Positions 11,692-24,700 of a stretch of DNA of 64,000 bases are shown here, piece after piece; positions within the stretch are counted from its first letter, which is position 1; each line of letters starts with the position of its first letter. The DNA is from Symbiodinium microadriaticum (taxonomy: Eukaryota > Sar > Dinophyceae > Suessiales > Symbiodiniaceae), in NCBI GenBank assembly GCA_001939145.1, contig LSRX01000283.1, positions 426,360 through 490,359 of the forward strand. The letters are read 5' to 3'. The position numbers and the translations under genes were made by a program. The notes under the pieces were generated by a model. That model was not told the DNA's origin. It did no database searches and saw only the letters and a list, made by a program, of their open reading frames with translations.

Positions 11692-14600
11692 TCATTCGTT
11701 CATACGGGGATTATGAGGGGGTCGTACTGCCAATCATTTCGGCCCCTACAATAATAATCACAAGCGAGCATTGCGTATCACCCACGGCCTCCGCTTGAAC
11801 GTCCAAGGGAACCCGATCGCGGACGGGTGAGGGATCCTCGACTGCTCCGGTTTTTTAGAGCTTGCAGCTGTGTTTTGCACAGCTTTTGCCACGAGGTTTC
11901 AGCCTTAGGCCACAAATCTGCAAGGTCTAACTTGAAATCAATAAACACACCATCCTCGCCAAGGCTCCCACCCAACAAACACTGTTTTTTCAGCAGGGGC
12001 TGCATCTCACAAGCTCACATACCCTAATTATAATCCCAAAACCTGAACCACCTAAATCTGTAGAAAATCGCTTCCTTTTCGTTGGGGGGGGGGCCCAGAA
12101 CCGTAAAACCCCACCCCAAAACACTCACAAGCCCTAATCATACCCAAAAACTTAAGCCCCCAGCCCCATCCAGCCTCCCCTCCCGCCGCAACGGGCCTAA
12201 ACCCTAAAACTCTAAATACCTTAAATACAACACAACCCCCTAATCAAATAACCTTAAACCCAAAAAACCTCAAGCCTAAAACCGCAAACATCTAAATACC
12301 CTAGATACCCTACAACCCTAAATACCCTAGATACCCTACGAAACCCTAAACCCTCTAAAGCCCTAAAACTCCTAAAGCCCACAACTGAGCTCTGCGCCGG
12401 TCAAGGATGCAATGAGGCCAGCCGCCGAGGGAGCCGACGCCTCGAGGTGATTCTAAGAGGACTTCGCTTTCCTTTTAAGGCGGGGCCTCAAAACATTAGG
12501 GTTTTGGGCAAAGTTTAGGGTTTCGACTCTAGAGTTTGGAGGTGCATTTATGGAATATGTCTATGAAGGAACCTAAAGAATATTGTTACGGATTAGTCGG
12601 CCCCCTCTGTATTTGACCCAAGGACGGCTTTGCAGCTTCATCATCTCCCAGGAAACTATCACTTTCTTGATCTTGGGTGCTCGAGCCCTGCGACTAAGTA
12701 TACGACTTTACGACTTCTATAACGGCTTCATGACGGCTCTGCACGGCTGTTCCTCATGCTTCTAGCAGGATTTCAGTCGCCCCCTCCGTCGGAGAAACCC
12801 AACATGTCTCTCGAAGTTGGCCCCGTTGATGAAGCCCTTATAGCCCAAAGGCCCACATGGCTGCCCGGGGGCTTTAAGGAGCTACATAGGCCTTTGCTTC
12901 TGCGTTTCTGGTAGGAAACCCTAAACCCTAAACCTTAAACCCTAAAAACCCTAAAAACCCTAAACCCTGATATCTCTCAGGGTCGGGCCGAGCCCTTCAT
13001 TCTCGGAGTGGTGTGGCCGCTGCCGGAACCTCAGAAAGCTCTGGGAGCCAGGGCCGCCAAAAAACAGCAAAGCCATCGAAAGCTCAAAGCCAAGTTCCCT
13101 TAAGGCCCTCGCCACACCCTAAGACTAAGAGCCCCAAGACAAATAATCAAATAGCCCTATAACTTTCAGGCTCCGGGGTTAAGCAAAAGCCAGGGCAGGG
13201 GAGTGCCAAGAGCTTGGATGCGGATGCTAGCCATAAGGAACTCTTGCCAAAGAAGAGGGTAGGCCGCCTTCTTTGCAACACTTTGCAGATGCCAAACTCG
13301 GGGGCCAATAAAATTCAATCTGCACAGCCGGAAGCCCCTCGCTATTGGAGAGAAATCGCTGGGGACGCCAAGCATACACCCGCCCTGCAGGGTGCAGCAG
13401 ACGCTCTTAAAGCCCTGAGTTCAGTCAGAGGACGAGTGAAGCTGTCTTGCAGCAACTCATGTTTGCCCCTAAACCTTGAACCCCAACATCCCGAACCGCC
13501 CGGGATTTACGATCACAGCCGTGCGGAGGGCTTTTTGGCTTTGCGAGATGCGGTGCAAATACATCCTCAGGACTGAACATGACTGGAGACCCCCTGTTGG
13601 AAGCAAGAACACCTGCTTCGAGAGCCAGCACATCAAGATACCCGTAGTGATGCTGCAGAGGACGGGGTGCACTGAGCAGAAAACCCTATACCCTAGGTTC
13701 CCAGACCCTTACTTCCAAGAGGGTAGGTTCATAATCCCCAGTAATCCGGGCGACTGTCTGGACTTTTCGCCGCGGTGGCAAAATTATTGCCGACCTTAGC
13801 AATGTCTCATTTGAGAGTGTTAGCGGTTCTGTTGGCGCTCAATGCTTGATGGTCTAAGGTTTGAGCTCTGGCTGCATCCATAAAGGGGCATAGGCAACAA
13901 CGATTTCAGATCCTGAGCTTCTTTTGTTGAGGGTTCGGGCTTGGATGCCAGGGGTACCGCAAGAGCGCAAGATGCAAACTCTTGAGTGGTCACTGGTGGT
14001 AGTGATAGGTATAGTAGCACAAGGAACCGCAGTCACAGTCTGAGACGTCGTCGTAGCCGTAATAGTAGCAGTAGCAGTAGCAGTAGCAGTAGCGGTGGTG
14101 GTGGTGGTGGTGGTGGTGGTGGTGGTGGTGGTGGTGGTATTGATAGTGGTAGTGGCAGAAGTGATGGTACTGTAGTAGGAGAAGTGTAGCTATGCTTCAG
14201 CAAGTAGACCAAAGCTGCCACTAATTCTTCTACCGCCGCCAAGATGACTACTGCCACTGCGAAGGCGACGAGGACTTGTGTTGACAACAAAAAAACAGTG
14301 GACAGACTGAAGAAATCAATACGTCCAACAGCCATGACCTCGCCAGCAGGCGAATGTCAGAAGTGATATGAATAAGGTAGTATGTCAAGCAATCAAGCAA
14401 ATCCTGCGTGGACCTTCCGCACTTGGGCCCCGGGGCCATGGAAACTTTGTCAGCCGCACTGGCCGGCGCATCCTGCAACATCAGCCACGCTAACTTCGGA
14501 GTCAGACCCGAAAAGAGACCTGGACCCTACAGGCCCTACAGTAAACCCTCGATTTCTGTGCTCATCTCTTACCAGGCTGGACAAAACTCAGACTTCAAGG

Positions 14601-17600
14601 TGAAGTCTGGTGCCTCAGACACAGCTATATTTATGTATGCCAACATCTGCGCAGATTGCAACATCGGTCTTGGATACTCCGTGCATGCATAAGTCAAGTC
14701 CAAACTGGTTTCACAGCGTGCCCCTGAAATCACTGTGCAAACCATGAAAAATTATTCTGTTGTCGCATACCCGCCCTGTCATAATTCTAAGCCCCTGTAA
14801 AATCTTGTCTTGCTTTATGGAGAACTGCTGCGGGCTGGCTTCGAAGGTACATGTACATCTAGTCCTAGATCCCAAGGACTAGGGTTCACGGCTCATGGAG
14901 CAAACCTCACTACCACGATAGAGAACATACCTTCATCAACCTTCTCTGATAAATCCCCCCTAAGCAACCCTAAGCCCTAAACCCTAAAGTAAATCATTTC
15001 AGAAACCTAAACTCTACACCCTACACCCCTAAACCCTAAGCCCTTCTCCTCTACATCCCTTAGGAAAGGAGAGCCCCCCTTCTTGAAAGCCCTCCACCTC
15101 CAGGGAGAGCTCCGAGGTGTAGGTACCTCGCTTACAAAAAGATGTTTAAAAAAAAGAGTTTAGGGTTTAGGGTTTAGAAGGTTTAGGGTTTGGGGTTTGG
15201 GGTTTAGGGTTTGGGGGGGCCTCCTTTTAGAAGGGTGGTGGACCCGTCTTTCCGAAAAGCTTTCTTCTCCATAAGTTTTTTGCAGGGCTTATAAGACCTT
15301 AAACCCTAAACCCGATCCTCCGGGTTTTTGGGCTTTTTGTGTGAGCCATGGTAGAGCTCTCTCGGGCCTGGCTGTGCCATGGCTGTTGGGTCAATTCAAA
15401 GGTTTTTTTGTAGGGATATCATAGGGGCGTTAATGTGGATATTGAGCTTTGAGGTACCGTTGCGTTCGATGATGGTGCAGCTCTATATAGACTTGGTTTT
15501 TCAGGGTCTCTAGACAGCCCTTTTGGAGCTTTGTGCCTACGTAAGTTTAGGTTTCTAGGCTGACAAGGTCTAAGGCTTTCGGATGAGCAAAGTGACCCAA
15601 CAAGCGTGGCAAACGGAACCTACAAACTATCTACTCAGCTACTTCGTGCCAAATACGGAGGCCCACTGTCGCCCTGAAGCGCCCAAAGCCCTGAGCCCAA
15701 CCTTGCACGCTTTCAACCCTAAGCCTCAAACCGCACTCCCCAAACCAATGCCAGACCCCCACAAATCTCCATGAATTCTGGAAGAAGAGACCCATCATAC
15801 CCAGTAAGACCCCATGAACCTACAAAAGAATGTCCTATAGGACCCTACCGAGCCTTAATTACATGCTATTGAATATTGCACCCAGAAAGACACGACAAGC
15901 ATAAACCTCAAAGGGGCCGCTCGGCCGAAGGCTCGGGATCGGACCATTTGTGGTCATGCGAACGTAGTCCACGTTTGGCAACTGTTGGAGAGCGAGAGAG
16001 GGCATCAGGGCATTTGGGGCTGAGTTGCTCTGCGGCGGTTGTGGTTGTTGTTGCTGCTTAGTGACTTAGTGTGTAATAACTCAGTGGAAACGTACCTGGG
16101 CTTTCGGTTATAGGGTGTCAGAGCTGTTTCTTGCTACACTTCTCGGCGGGAGAACAACTGTATTCTGTGCGCATTGCTCTTTATCTTGCTGCAATCTCAG
16201 ACAACCAAAGCCCAAACTTTCCTAGAGAACTCAAAGCCTCAACCCCAAGCCGAAATCGCTTTAGCACAAAAAACAACACTGGAACCATAGACGATCTTGA
16301 AAGTCTTGCCTCCTCGGCGCTCGTCGCAACAGGCTCCTGTCGACGGCCACCAGCCGGGGACGAACCCCAAAGCCGGCTTTGGAGGGTTTAGGGGTTTAGG
16401 GTTCAGAAGTTTAGGGGTTTAGGATTTAGGGGTTTAGGGGTTCACGATTCAGGGGTTCAGGATTCAGAGTTTAGGGTTTAGGGGTTGAGGGTTCAGGGTT
16501 TAGGGGTTTAGGGTTCAGGGGTTTAGGGTTGAGGGTTCAGGGGTTTAGGGGTTCGGGGGTTTAGACCTTAGAGTTTATGACTATCCTTGCAAGATCCTGC
16601 CGGTAGACCCCCAGTACAATAACAGTCGCATCGTGGCAAGATAGACAGACTGAAGGCATGCATGCCTTAGCTAACAAGAGCTCTGCCTCAAGAGAAATTA
16701 CACTGCCCAGAGCACTCTGAAAAGCGATACACGAAATGTACCTGAAAACAATGCTCTACATATTGGTTATCCAAGGCTCCCACATTATGTAGAGGCTCCC
16801 ATCTGGAACCTGTATTAAAAGCCCTGCGACTACCGCACATAATCAAGAAGCTGCGGAACCCCTATTAACAAGTCCTTCTGAACGCTGAACTCTTCCCTCC
16901 ACAAAGCGACGTTTGTTGTTTGTCGAGGAGCTCAAAAGAGATGGGTAGGATTCAAGCCAAATTTACCCTTAAGCACTCAACCCAAACCCCTGAGGCATCG
17001 TTTCCCTAAGCCGCAAGACCCCCAAAACCCTAAGCCAGACGGTGGTTTCCGAACATAGGGGACCCTACTATAGTACCCCAAATAGTAGGATCCTTATTAT
17101 AAGGACCGGAAGCTCCCAGGTTGTACTCACCAGACATGGAATCGCACCTTCCATGCCCCGCCGCCACTCCCCGGCTCCGGGCTGGAGCCTGCTCAGGTCG
17201 GGGAAAGCTTAGGGTGGTAGGGGGTTTTTTTGGGGTTTAGAAACACCCATAAGAGCTAAGTAGGGTTCAGGGGTGTAGGGGTTTATAGGGAAACACCCAT
17301 AAGGTCTAGGATTTAGGGTGTAGGGGTTTGTAAGGGTTTATAGAGTTTGAAACCTGGAAAATCTATAGGCAAAAGCCCCTCACCCACAAGCATGGAACCT
17401 CTGAGGAACACTAAACCCACTAGTAAAGAACCAGTCAGGCACCTAAAACACGAAACAGGAACCCTGCTTCCGGAATGACAAACCGGAAAGATCCCTGAGA
17501 CCAACCGACTCCAAACAATGGACAAAAGCAAAACAAATCATCCCAGACCCCAAACAAGGAACAGTTTAGGAACACCGAAGCTCTTTGTTCGGGACCGTCA

Positions 17601-20600
17601 TTAGCTAGCCTGAACCCAAACAAGAAGCTGCGCTGTAGTCAGTAATGACACTTACGTGGAGGAGCCTTAACCTAAAGGAAGCCTAAAACCCTAAAGCCTC
17701 TTTTGCTTCACTCGAAACGCGACAACCATAAACCAAAACTATGAACCCCTAAACACCCTGGAACCCACCGAAACGACACACAAAACACCTACCAGTCCAG
17801 CATCTTCGGGGATGTAACGGTTAACATTTGGGATAATAACGGAGTATATAGAGCCATATAGGGTTTATAATGCCCCAAAAGGTTAAAGGTTACCTACCCA
17901 ACCTTAAACCCTACCTTAACCCCAAATAACCTACCTTTTTACGGACTTATATAAAGAAATCATAANNNNNNNNNNNNNNNNNNNNNNNNNNNNNNNNNNN
18001 NNNNNNNNNNNNNNNNNNNNNNNNNNNNNNNNNNNNNNNNNNNNNNNNNNNNNNNNNNNNNNNNNNNNNNNNNNNNNNNNNNNNNNNNNNNNNNNNNNNN
18101 NNNNNNNNNNNNNNNNNNNNNNNNNNNNNNNNNNNNNNNNNNNNNNNNNNNNNNNNNNNNNNNNNNNNNNNNNNNNNNNNNNNNNNNNNNNNNNNNNNNN
18201 NNNNNNNNNNNNNNNNNNNNNNNNNNNNNNNNNNNNNNNNNNNNNNNNNNNNNNNNNNNNNNNNNNNNNNNNNNNNNNNNNNNNNNNNNNNNNNNNNNNN
18301 NNNNNNNNNNNNNNNNNNNNNNNNNNNNNNNNNNNNNNNNNNNNNNNNNNNNNNNNNNNNNNNNNNNNNNNNNNNNNNNNNNNNNNNNNNNNNNNNNNNN
18401 NNNNNNNNNNNNNNNNNNNNNNNNNNNNNNNNNNNNNNNNNNNNNNNNNNNNNNNNNNNNNNNNNNNNNNNNNNNNNNNNNNNNNNNNNNNNNNNNNNNN
18501 NNNNNNNNNNNNNNNNNNNNNNNNNNNNNNNNNNNNNNNNNNNNNNNNNNNNNNNNNNNNNNNNNNNNNNNNNNNNNNNNNNNNNNNNNNNNNNNNNNNN
18601 NNNNNNNNNNNNNNNNNNNNNNNNNNNNNNNNNNNNNNNNNNNNNNNNNNNNNNNNNNNNNNNNNNNNNNNNNNNNNNNNNNNNNNNNNNNNNNNNNNNN
18701 NNNNNNNNNNNNNNNNNNNNNNNNNNNNNNNNNNNNNGGTGGTGGTGGTGGTGGTGGTGGTGGTGGTGGTGGTGGTGGCCATTATTATTATTACCGTCAT
18801 ATTACCCATATTGACGGGGGGAGTTCTAGAGCTGTGCTCGTTGATGGGTTTAGGGTCTTTGGTTTTCTTAAGATTTATGGCTTTAGGGCTGGTCGGCTTT
18901 CGGGTATTCAGAGGTAGGGTTTTGAGGTTTGGGGCATCAGACACGGCCCGCTCAAGGCGCTAACTACTGGACTCACTGCAGCGATGTTCTAAGCTAGGGG
19001 CTCAAAGTCCCCCCCCCCAGAAGCTTTAACCACATCTAACGTGGCTTCGCAAAGAGGCAGCCGTTTTTCACTAGAACGCCGAAGCCCTACACCTTTAAGC
19101 CTCGAATCTTACAACAGCCTTACAACCCTATAAACTTTATTCCTGAAGTCCTCAGACCGTAAAAAGCACCAGAACACCAAACCCTGTCTGAATCGAAACT
19201 CCCCGTCTCCTCAATCTCCCCGCGATCGACCTTGTGCTTCACAAGATCCAGGACCTGGGTGACTCAACAAGGTGCTAAGGCATTACAGTGCTGCGTTAGT
19301 AGAGGGTTCTTAGAAGGGACCTAACCTGGCTTATAGGGTTCCAGTAGCAGTGGCAAGTTCTTATGAGGATTTTCCTGCAGGTGTTTGGGTTTAGGGTGCC
19401 ATATGCACCCGAACCCTCCAGCCACAAAACAACTCGTTGACATTCATCAAGCTCCGAGGGCGGCCCCGCGAAGGCTCTCATGCTGCTCCGGGTAGAAGGG
19501 ATGGGAACTGGGCACCAGTGTCCATCATTCCGCCCCCAGTTGCTCGGATTTCAGAAAGCTCCTTGCGTTCAATCCTGCACCGAAGCAGCCCCAAAACCAC
19601 CACCCATCCCTTGTTATGTTGAACCCACAAACCCTAAATCCCAAACTCTAAAAACACTAAACCCTATAAACCCCTCATCCCCCAAACCCCTCAACCGCTA
19701 AGCCCCTAAACCCCACCTTCTAAACCCCCCCTCTCCAAGGGCAGAGCCGACCTAAGGTCCACTTCCAAAGAGGTGATCTTCGTGGCAACGGCCTTCATTG
19801 CGTTTGATGAGTTTCTTGGGGGGGGGGGGGGGGCTTAGGGACGTTCTGGGTGAAGCTCTTTGTATGACTTCAGCGTTCTGTGGCTGTTGCTGGTGGCTTC
19901 CTTTGTGCTTTCGACGGTCTGGATGATTTTGGGAAGAAGTTCCGCTTTAAACCTTTTGTTTTCCCATATGATAATCATAATCGTATCTTGAGTTTGGATT
20001 CCGTTTGTCCTTTATAGGGTATTGACTCTTGGAACAAGGCTTTGTTTGTGTTGCTTTAGTTTCGGTCTCAGGGTTCCGGGGCGTAGAGTTTAGGTGGACA
20101 AACATCACTCCACTTTGACGGTTTAAGTTTAAGATGTCTGGACTTGGCTTGGCATTTGCGTGCGGGGTCAAGGGTTTACTGCTCGACCCAGACCCGTCAC
20201 ATGTAGAATTCGGATTTAGGATTTAGGGCTTGAGGGTCTGGTGATTCGGCAACCGGTGGAACCCTCAAAGTTCCAAACCTCAGACCGAGAATCCAAGCCC
20301 TAAGCCAGAAAGGACAGTCTTGATGCCCAGACCCCACCCCTTGAACACAGACCTTGACACGCACTATCTATATTTATACACTATTACACGTTTCAAGTAT
20401 ATGATTACTGATATTATTGCTATTCTCATAACATGACAAGATCTTGCCGCCTACGTCCTACATCCTGCTCTCTGCCATGCCTGGTGCTGTCCCGCCAACT
20501 CGGCCGACAGAGCGAGCTGCTCCTGACAGTTAAGTTGCTTTGGGTTAACAAGATTTCACTTTTTGTGGGCTTCGGGTGTAGGAATTAAGACTTGGGTCAT

Positions 20601-21340
20601 CGGTTTCGGGTTTAGGACTGAAGGTTTAGGTCTTTCTGCGCCTTCCGGATCTTGAAAGGGGTTTGGCATGGACGATCGGGTCTGCACTAGCTCCAGTTAG
20701 AATCAAGGAGTATATGGCGTGTATCGGCTCTGGGTTCAAGCCACAAGTAAAGGCTTAAGGACAAACCTACGCAGGAAGCACAGAGGCATCACTTCTATGG
20801 AGTCTTGACCACATGCCCATCTCGCTTGCGGACCAACGTCCAGCCCGAAGACTGCTCCCTCCCACCACGACTGCAAACCCCAAACCAAAGCCCTGCCAAG
20901 AAAAGATGTCTCTCAAACCCAGAAACTCTATCAGAATACGAACGCACGAGAAACGGCTCCCCAAAACCACGGAAACACGAAAAATCGAGCGAACTGCTCG
21001 CCTCGAGCTCTTCCCGGCTGGCTTTGCTATCCAAGGAGTGGAGCACCTGCGGTTTCAGGAAACGAGGAGCAGATGTAACCCTAACTCCCCAGGTACCTAC
21101 TGTATAGGGTACTAGAGCCCCTAGGGCCCTATACAGTAGGTACCTGGGGGGACAGATGTAAGATAAAACCCTGAATAGTGGGACCCTTACCAGCCTTGTT
21201 TGAACGTACCCCCCCCCCTCTCCGGCCCAGAACAACAAAATAAACCAGGGTAAGATCTCTGTTGCAAAGATCACGAAAAGCGAAGCCCCTAGTTCTAAGA
21301 ACCCGCAGGAGTGAGGTAAAAGTTCGTGAATAATCAGAAA

Positions 21341-21392
<52 letters not shown>

Positions 21393-21554
21393 GTATGTAT
21401 AGATATGCATGACACTGACACGCCTAATTATGCCCTGTAACTCACAACCCCGGCCTTCCCACGTCGCGCTTACAACCCGAGAACGAAGGCCCAACTCTTG
21501 AAATCTGAAGTTCCGCATCGACCCCTGATTGATGAACGATCCTAGACCATCTCC

Positions 21555-21593
<39 letters not shown>

Positions 21594-21656
21594 NACCCGC
21601 AGGAGTGAGGTAAAAGTTCGTGAATAATCAGAAAGTATATATATATATATATACAT

Positions 21657-21700
<44 letters not shown>

Positions 21701-24700
21701 GCAATAAGAAGCCCTGGGGAAGAATGTGGGTAATTATTCAGGCCGCTGCTTAGAACACTCCCAAGCCCAACTGAACCCTGGCCTGACGGATGGAGTGTTC
21801 CAGTTGGTCGGTCTTCGCAGTGAGAGCCTCCGCGGAAGGATCAGGGTTTCTTGATACTCACACTTGGACAAAGCCAGGCAAGGTCTGCAGACGAGACGGA
21901 ATCAACTGCACCGGACCAAGGACTAGTTTAGTATAGGGCTTCGAAGGAGACGTAGTAAGTAGGATATGTTGCGTTTTTAGCATGATCGGGGTACGAACTT
22001 GGGATGTTACAGTGGCCTATTTAATTCCCACGGTATGGTACTTAGACCCGGAACTGTGAAGGTGTCGGCTTGATGTCTGAGTGTCTTCGAACTTAGAGCT
22101 TCGGGCTCTTCGGATGTAGGGATGGATGAATCCCAAGTTGTCTCTGTAAATCAATATATATATATATAGATAGTTTAGGCGGCAGCTGTCGACATCATAG
22201 GCAGCCTGAAGACTAGATCAAAGGGGGGTACTGAGTAACAAAAATAAGGCTTTCTGGTTCACGGTTGTTTAGCAAGGTCTATTGAGGATCGTGTAGGACT
22301 GCCAAAAAAGAGTGCATTATCATGCTATCACTTCGGGCCTATAGGATGGTTCAAACTTTCTGAAAACACTCTCAGGACCTGTATGCTGTGGTGTAGAGTA
22401 CCTATATTCCAGAAGACCTTTGCAAATCTCGATATCTCGTAGCGGATGCTGGTTTAGAGCGAGCAACAATCAGAATGATGAAGTCTCGGCGAAATCGCAG
22501 GCTTTTGAACCTGCATATCGCCCCTATGACTCTAAACAAAAAGACCCTGAACTCTAAACGGCCCTAAACCCTGAACCTTAAACCCTAAGCCCCAAGCCCC
22601 TGCGCCCTAAACTCCAACCTCAAGCTCAGAGAAAACCCAAAGCTGTGAACGGCGAACCTGAGACCCGAAGATCAACCGAAAGCATTTGGAAGCCCCCCCC
22701 CCCCCGATATACGGCTCCTTTAATTTAGCCTTTAATTTAGGGGCCGTAATGTTAGAATAGGCTGTTGGGCCCCTTCGAAATGGTATCATTTATGAATAGT
22801 AAGGGATTGGAAGGGATAGTATTGGTGATGTTTTAGGCTTCTATATTATTTGCCTGGCCGCGAAGTGTTGCCGTTTTGGCTGGAATGCTCTGGCAGGCCA
22901 CATGTTTTGTAAGACCATAGGTTCCGAGTGCCGAAGGGAAGCATACTCTACGGTGCGAGTCAAACCGTGTACCCCCCAAGGCTTTTTCTACATTTTTGAA
23001 GCTCCTGGATTAGCCAGAAGAAGGTGCAGGATTTGGTGCTTAGAGCCCTGAAGATCAGTAACAGTATGTAGAAGCGACATGTAAAAAGAGCATTTCAGTT
23101 TGCATAAGTAGACTCGAACGCCGTCGTATCGAAGGATCTGTCTTAAGCGCATCAGCTTTGCATTAGGAATCGGCCACTTCTTGCGCGTCCTCCCCACCGG
23201 GTCCCGGAGGAGGCGAGTCGCTACCTCCGCGGCGGCTCTGTGGGTTTACAGGGTTTAGGGTTTATAGGGTCTAGGGTTTAGGGTGGGCTTTGGGACAGGG
23301 GGGCTTCAGGTTTTCTTAGCACTTGCCTGTAGCGGGCCACTGTAAGGAAACACAAAACATCGTAGAACAGATGAGCCAAAACACATACTCTGCCGCAAAT
23401 TGGACTCCTTGGGATTCAGGTGGGGTGGAGATGTGTGTGCTGATCCGCAAGATCGGGTGGTGGGGGCGCTTCGACGACCCAAGCCCTGTCATATCTCCTG
23501 GAAGGGGGGGCAACGGTAAAGATAGAAAATCCAAGAGAGATAAAGGAAGAGAGAGACGGTGGAGTCGCGCAGAGCACGAGCAGCTTTCTGAAACCACTGT
23601 CAAGTTGGGAACTTCGAGCTTTGGGCAAAAAGTGCAGAAATCCTTCGCCTGACATCCCGAAAGCAGCCAGAGTCCTAGCACCCAGCAGCCACTATCAACC
23701 ATACATCTGGTAAGTTGGCTATATAGTTTAGGGTTTGGGTGAAGAGTTAGGGGTTTATAGGATGCAGGGTTCAGCCTCACATGTATCGATATCCGAGCCC
23801 TGAATCTTAAATGCTACACTCAAAAAGCCTCCCGAAACCTAAACCAAACCATGCCAAAATGCCCGAATCCTAAATCCGGAGCCCTAGCCAGGGCCCGCAC
23901 GACAAGGCGACATCTCACCACGGCAAGGGGTCGCGTCCTCCAAGTGTGCGGAACCCAAAGACTCCGAAACCCCGAATCGTTTTTGGGTTTTCTTTTGGGG
24001 GATTAATGGGGTAAAGCCCTAAGGTTGCATTGAGCCCAAGAAACCCTGCACCCTAAACCCGCAACTCAGCGAGCTGGAAAGAGGTGCTTAAACAAAAACA
24101 AATCCAAGAAACGGGCGATATAAGAACACTCTAAACCAAAGAAACCCTGCACGATTTGTTACGGCCCCTGTCGTATGCTTAAGTTCACGGCGCTCACGGG
24201 CCTTACTCGAGTACGCGCTGTACCGAGACCCTCAGCGTCATTGTGTTAATCATTACCATTCACTTTTTTCTGTTACCTTTATAGTTCATAATCAATATTC
24301 AATAGTGAACTACCTAGATCTACCTAGCGTGGGGAGACACTAGCCGGGTAACCCATACAAGGAAAGACTCAGAGCCTGTGCGTGATAGTCTTATACTTCA
24401 AGAGCATGCCTCAACATATAAGGAGGAACCCTACAATGCCACTCTCCGAAATCCCTAAGCCCTAATTTTGCGGACCTCTTCCATACATGTCACTACTGCC
24501 AGCCAAGCCCGTCAATGCAAAGGCAGAAGAAGGCTTAACCAGAACCCTACATGCCGAAGGTGGCCATCCCCAACAAGAAAACCCGGCTCCCTTAGTGCGG
24601 GGTTTCTTTGGTTTAGAGTGTTCTTATATCGCCCGCTCCCTTACCAAGTCGTTCGACAGCCACGGCTCAGGAGCGGACCGCCTTTTGCTGCAAGCCCTCC

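Noticed and set aside
17931-18944. 337-codon minus-strand frame
   Set aside because: It is open only because of the N run; the real sequence is (GGT)n and ordinary intron-like DNA.
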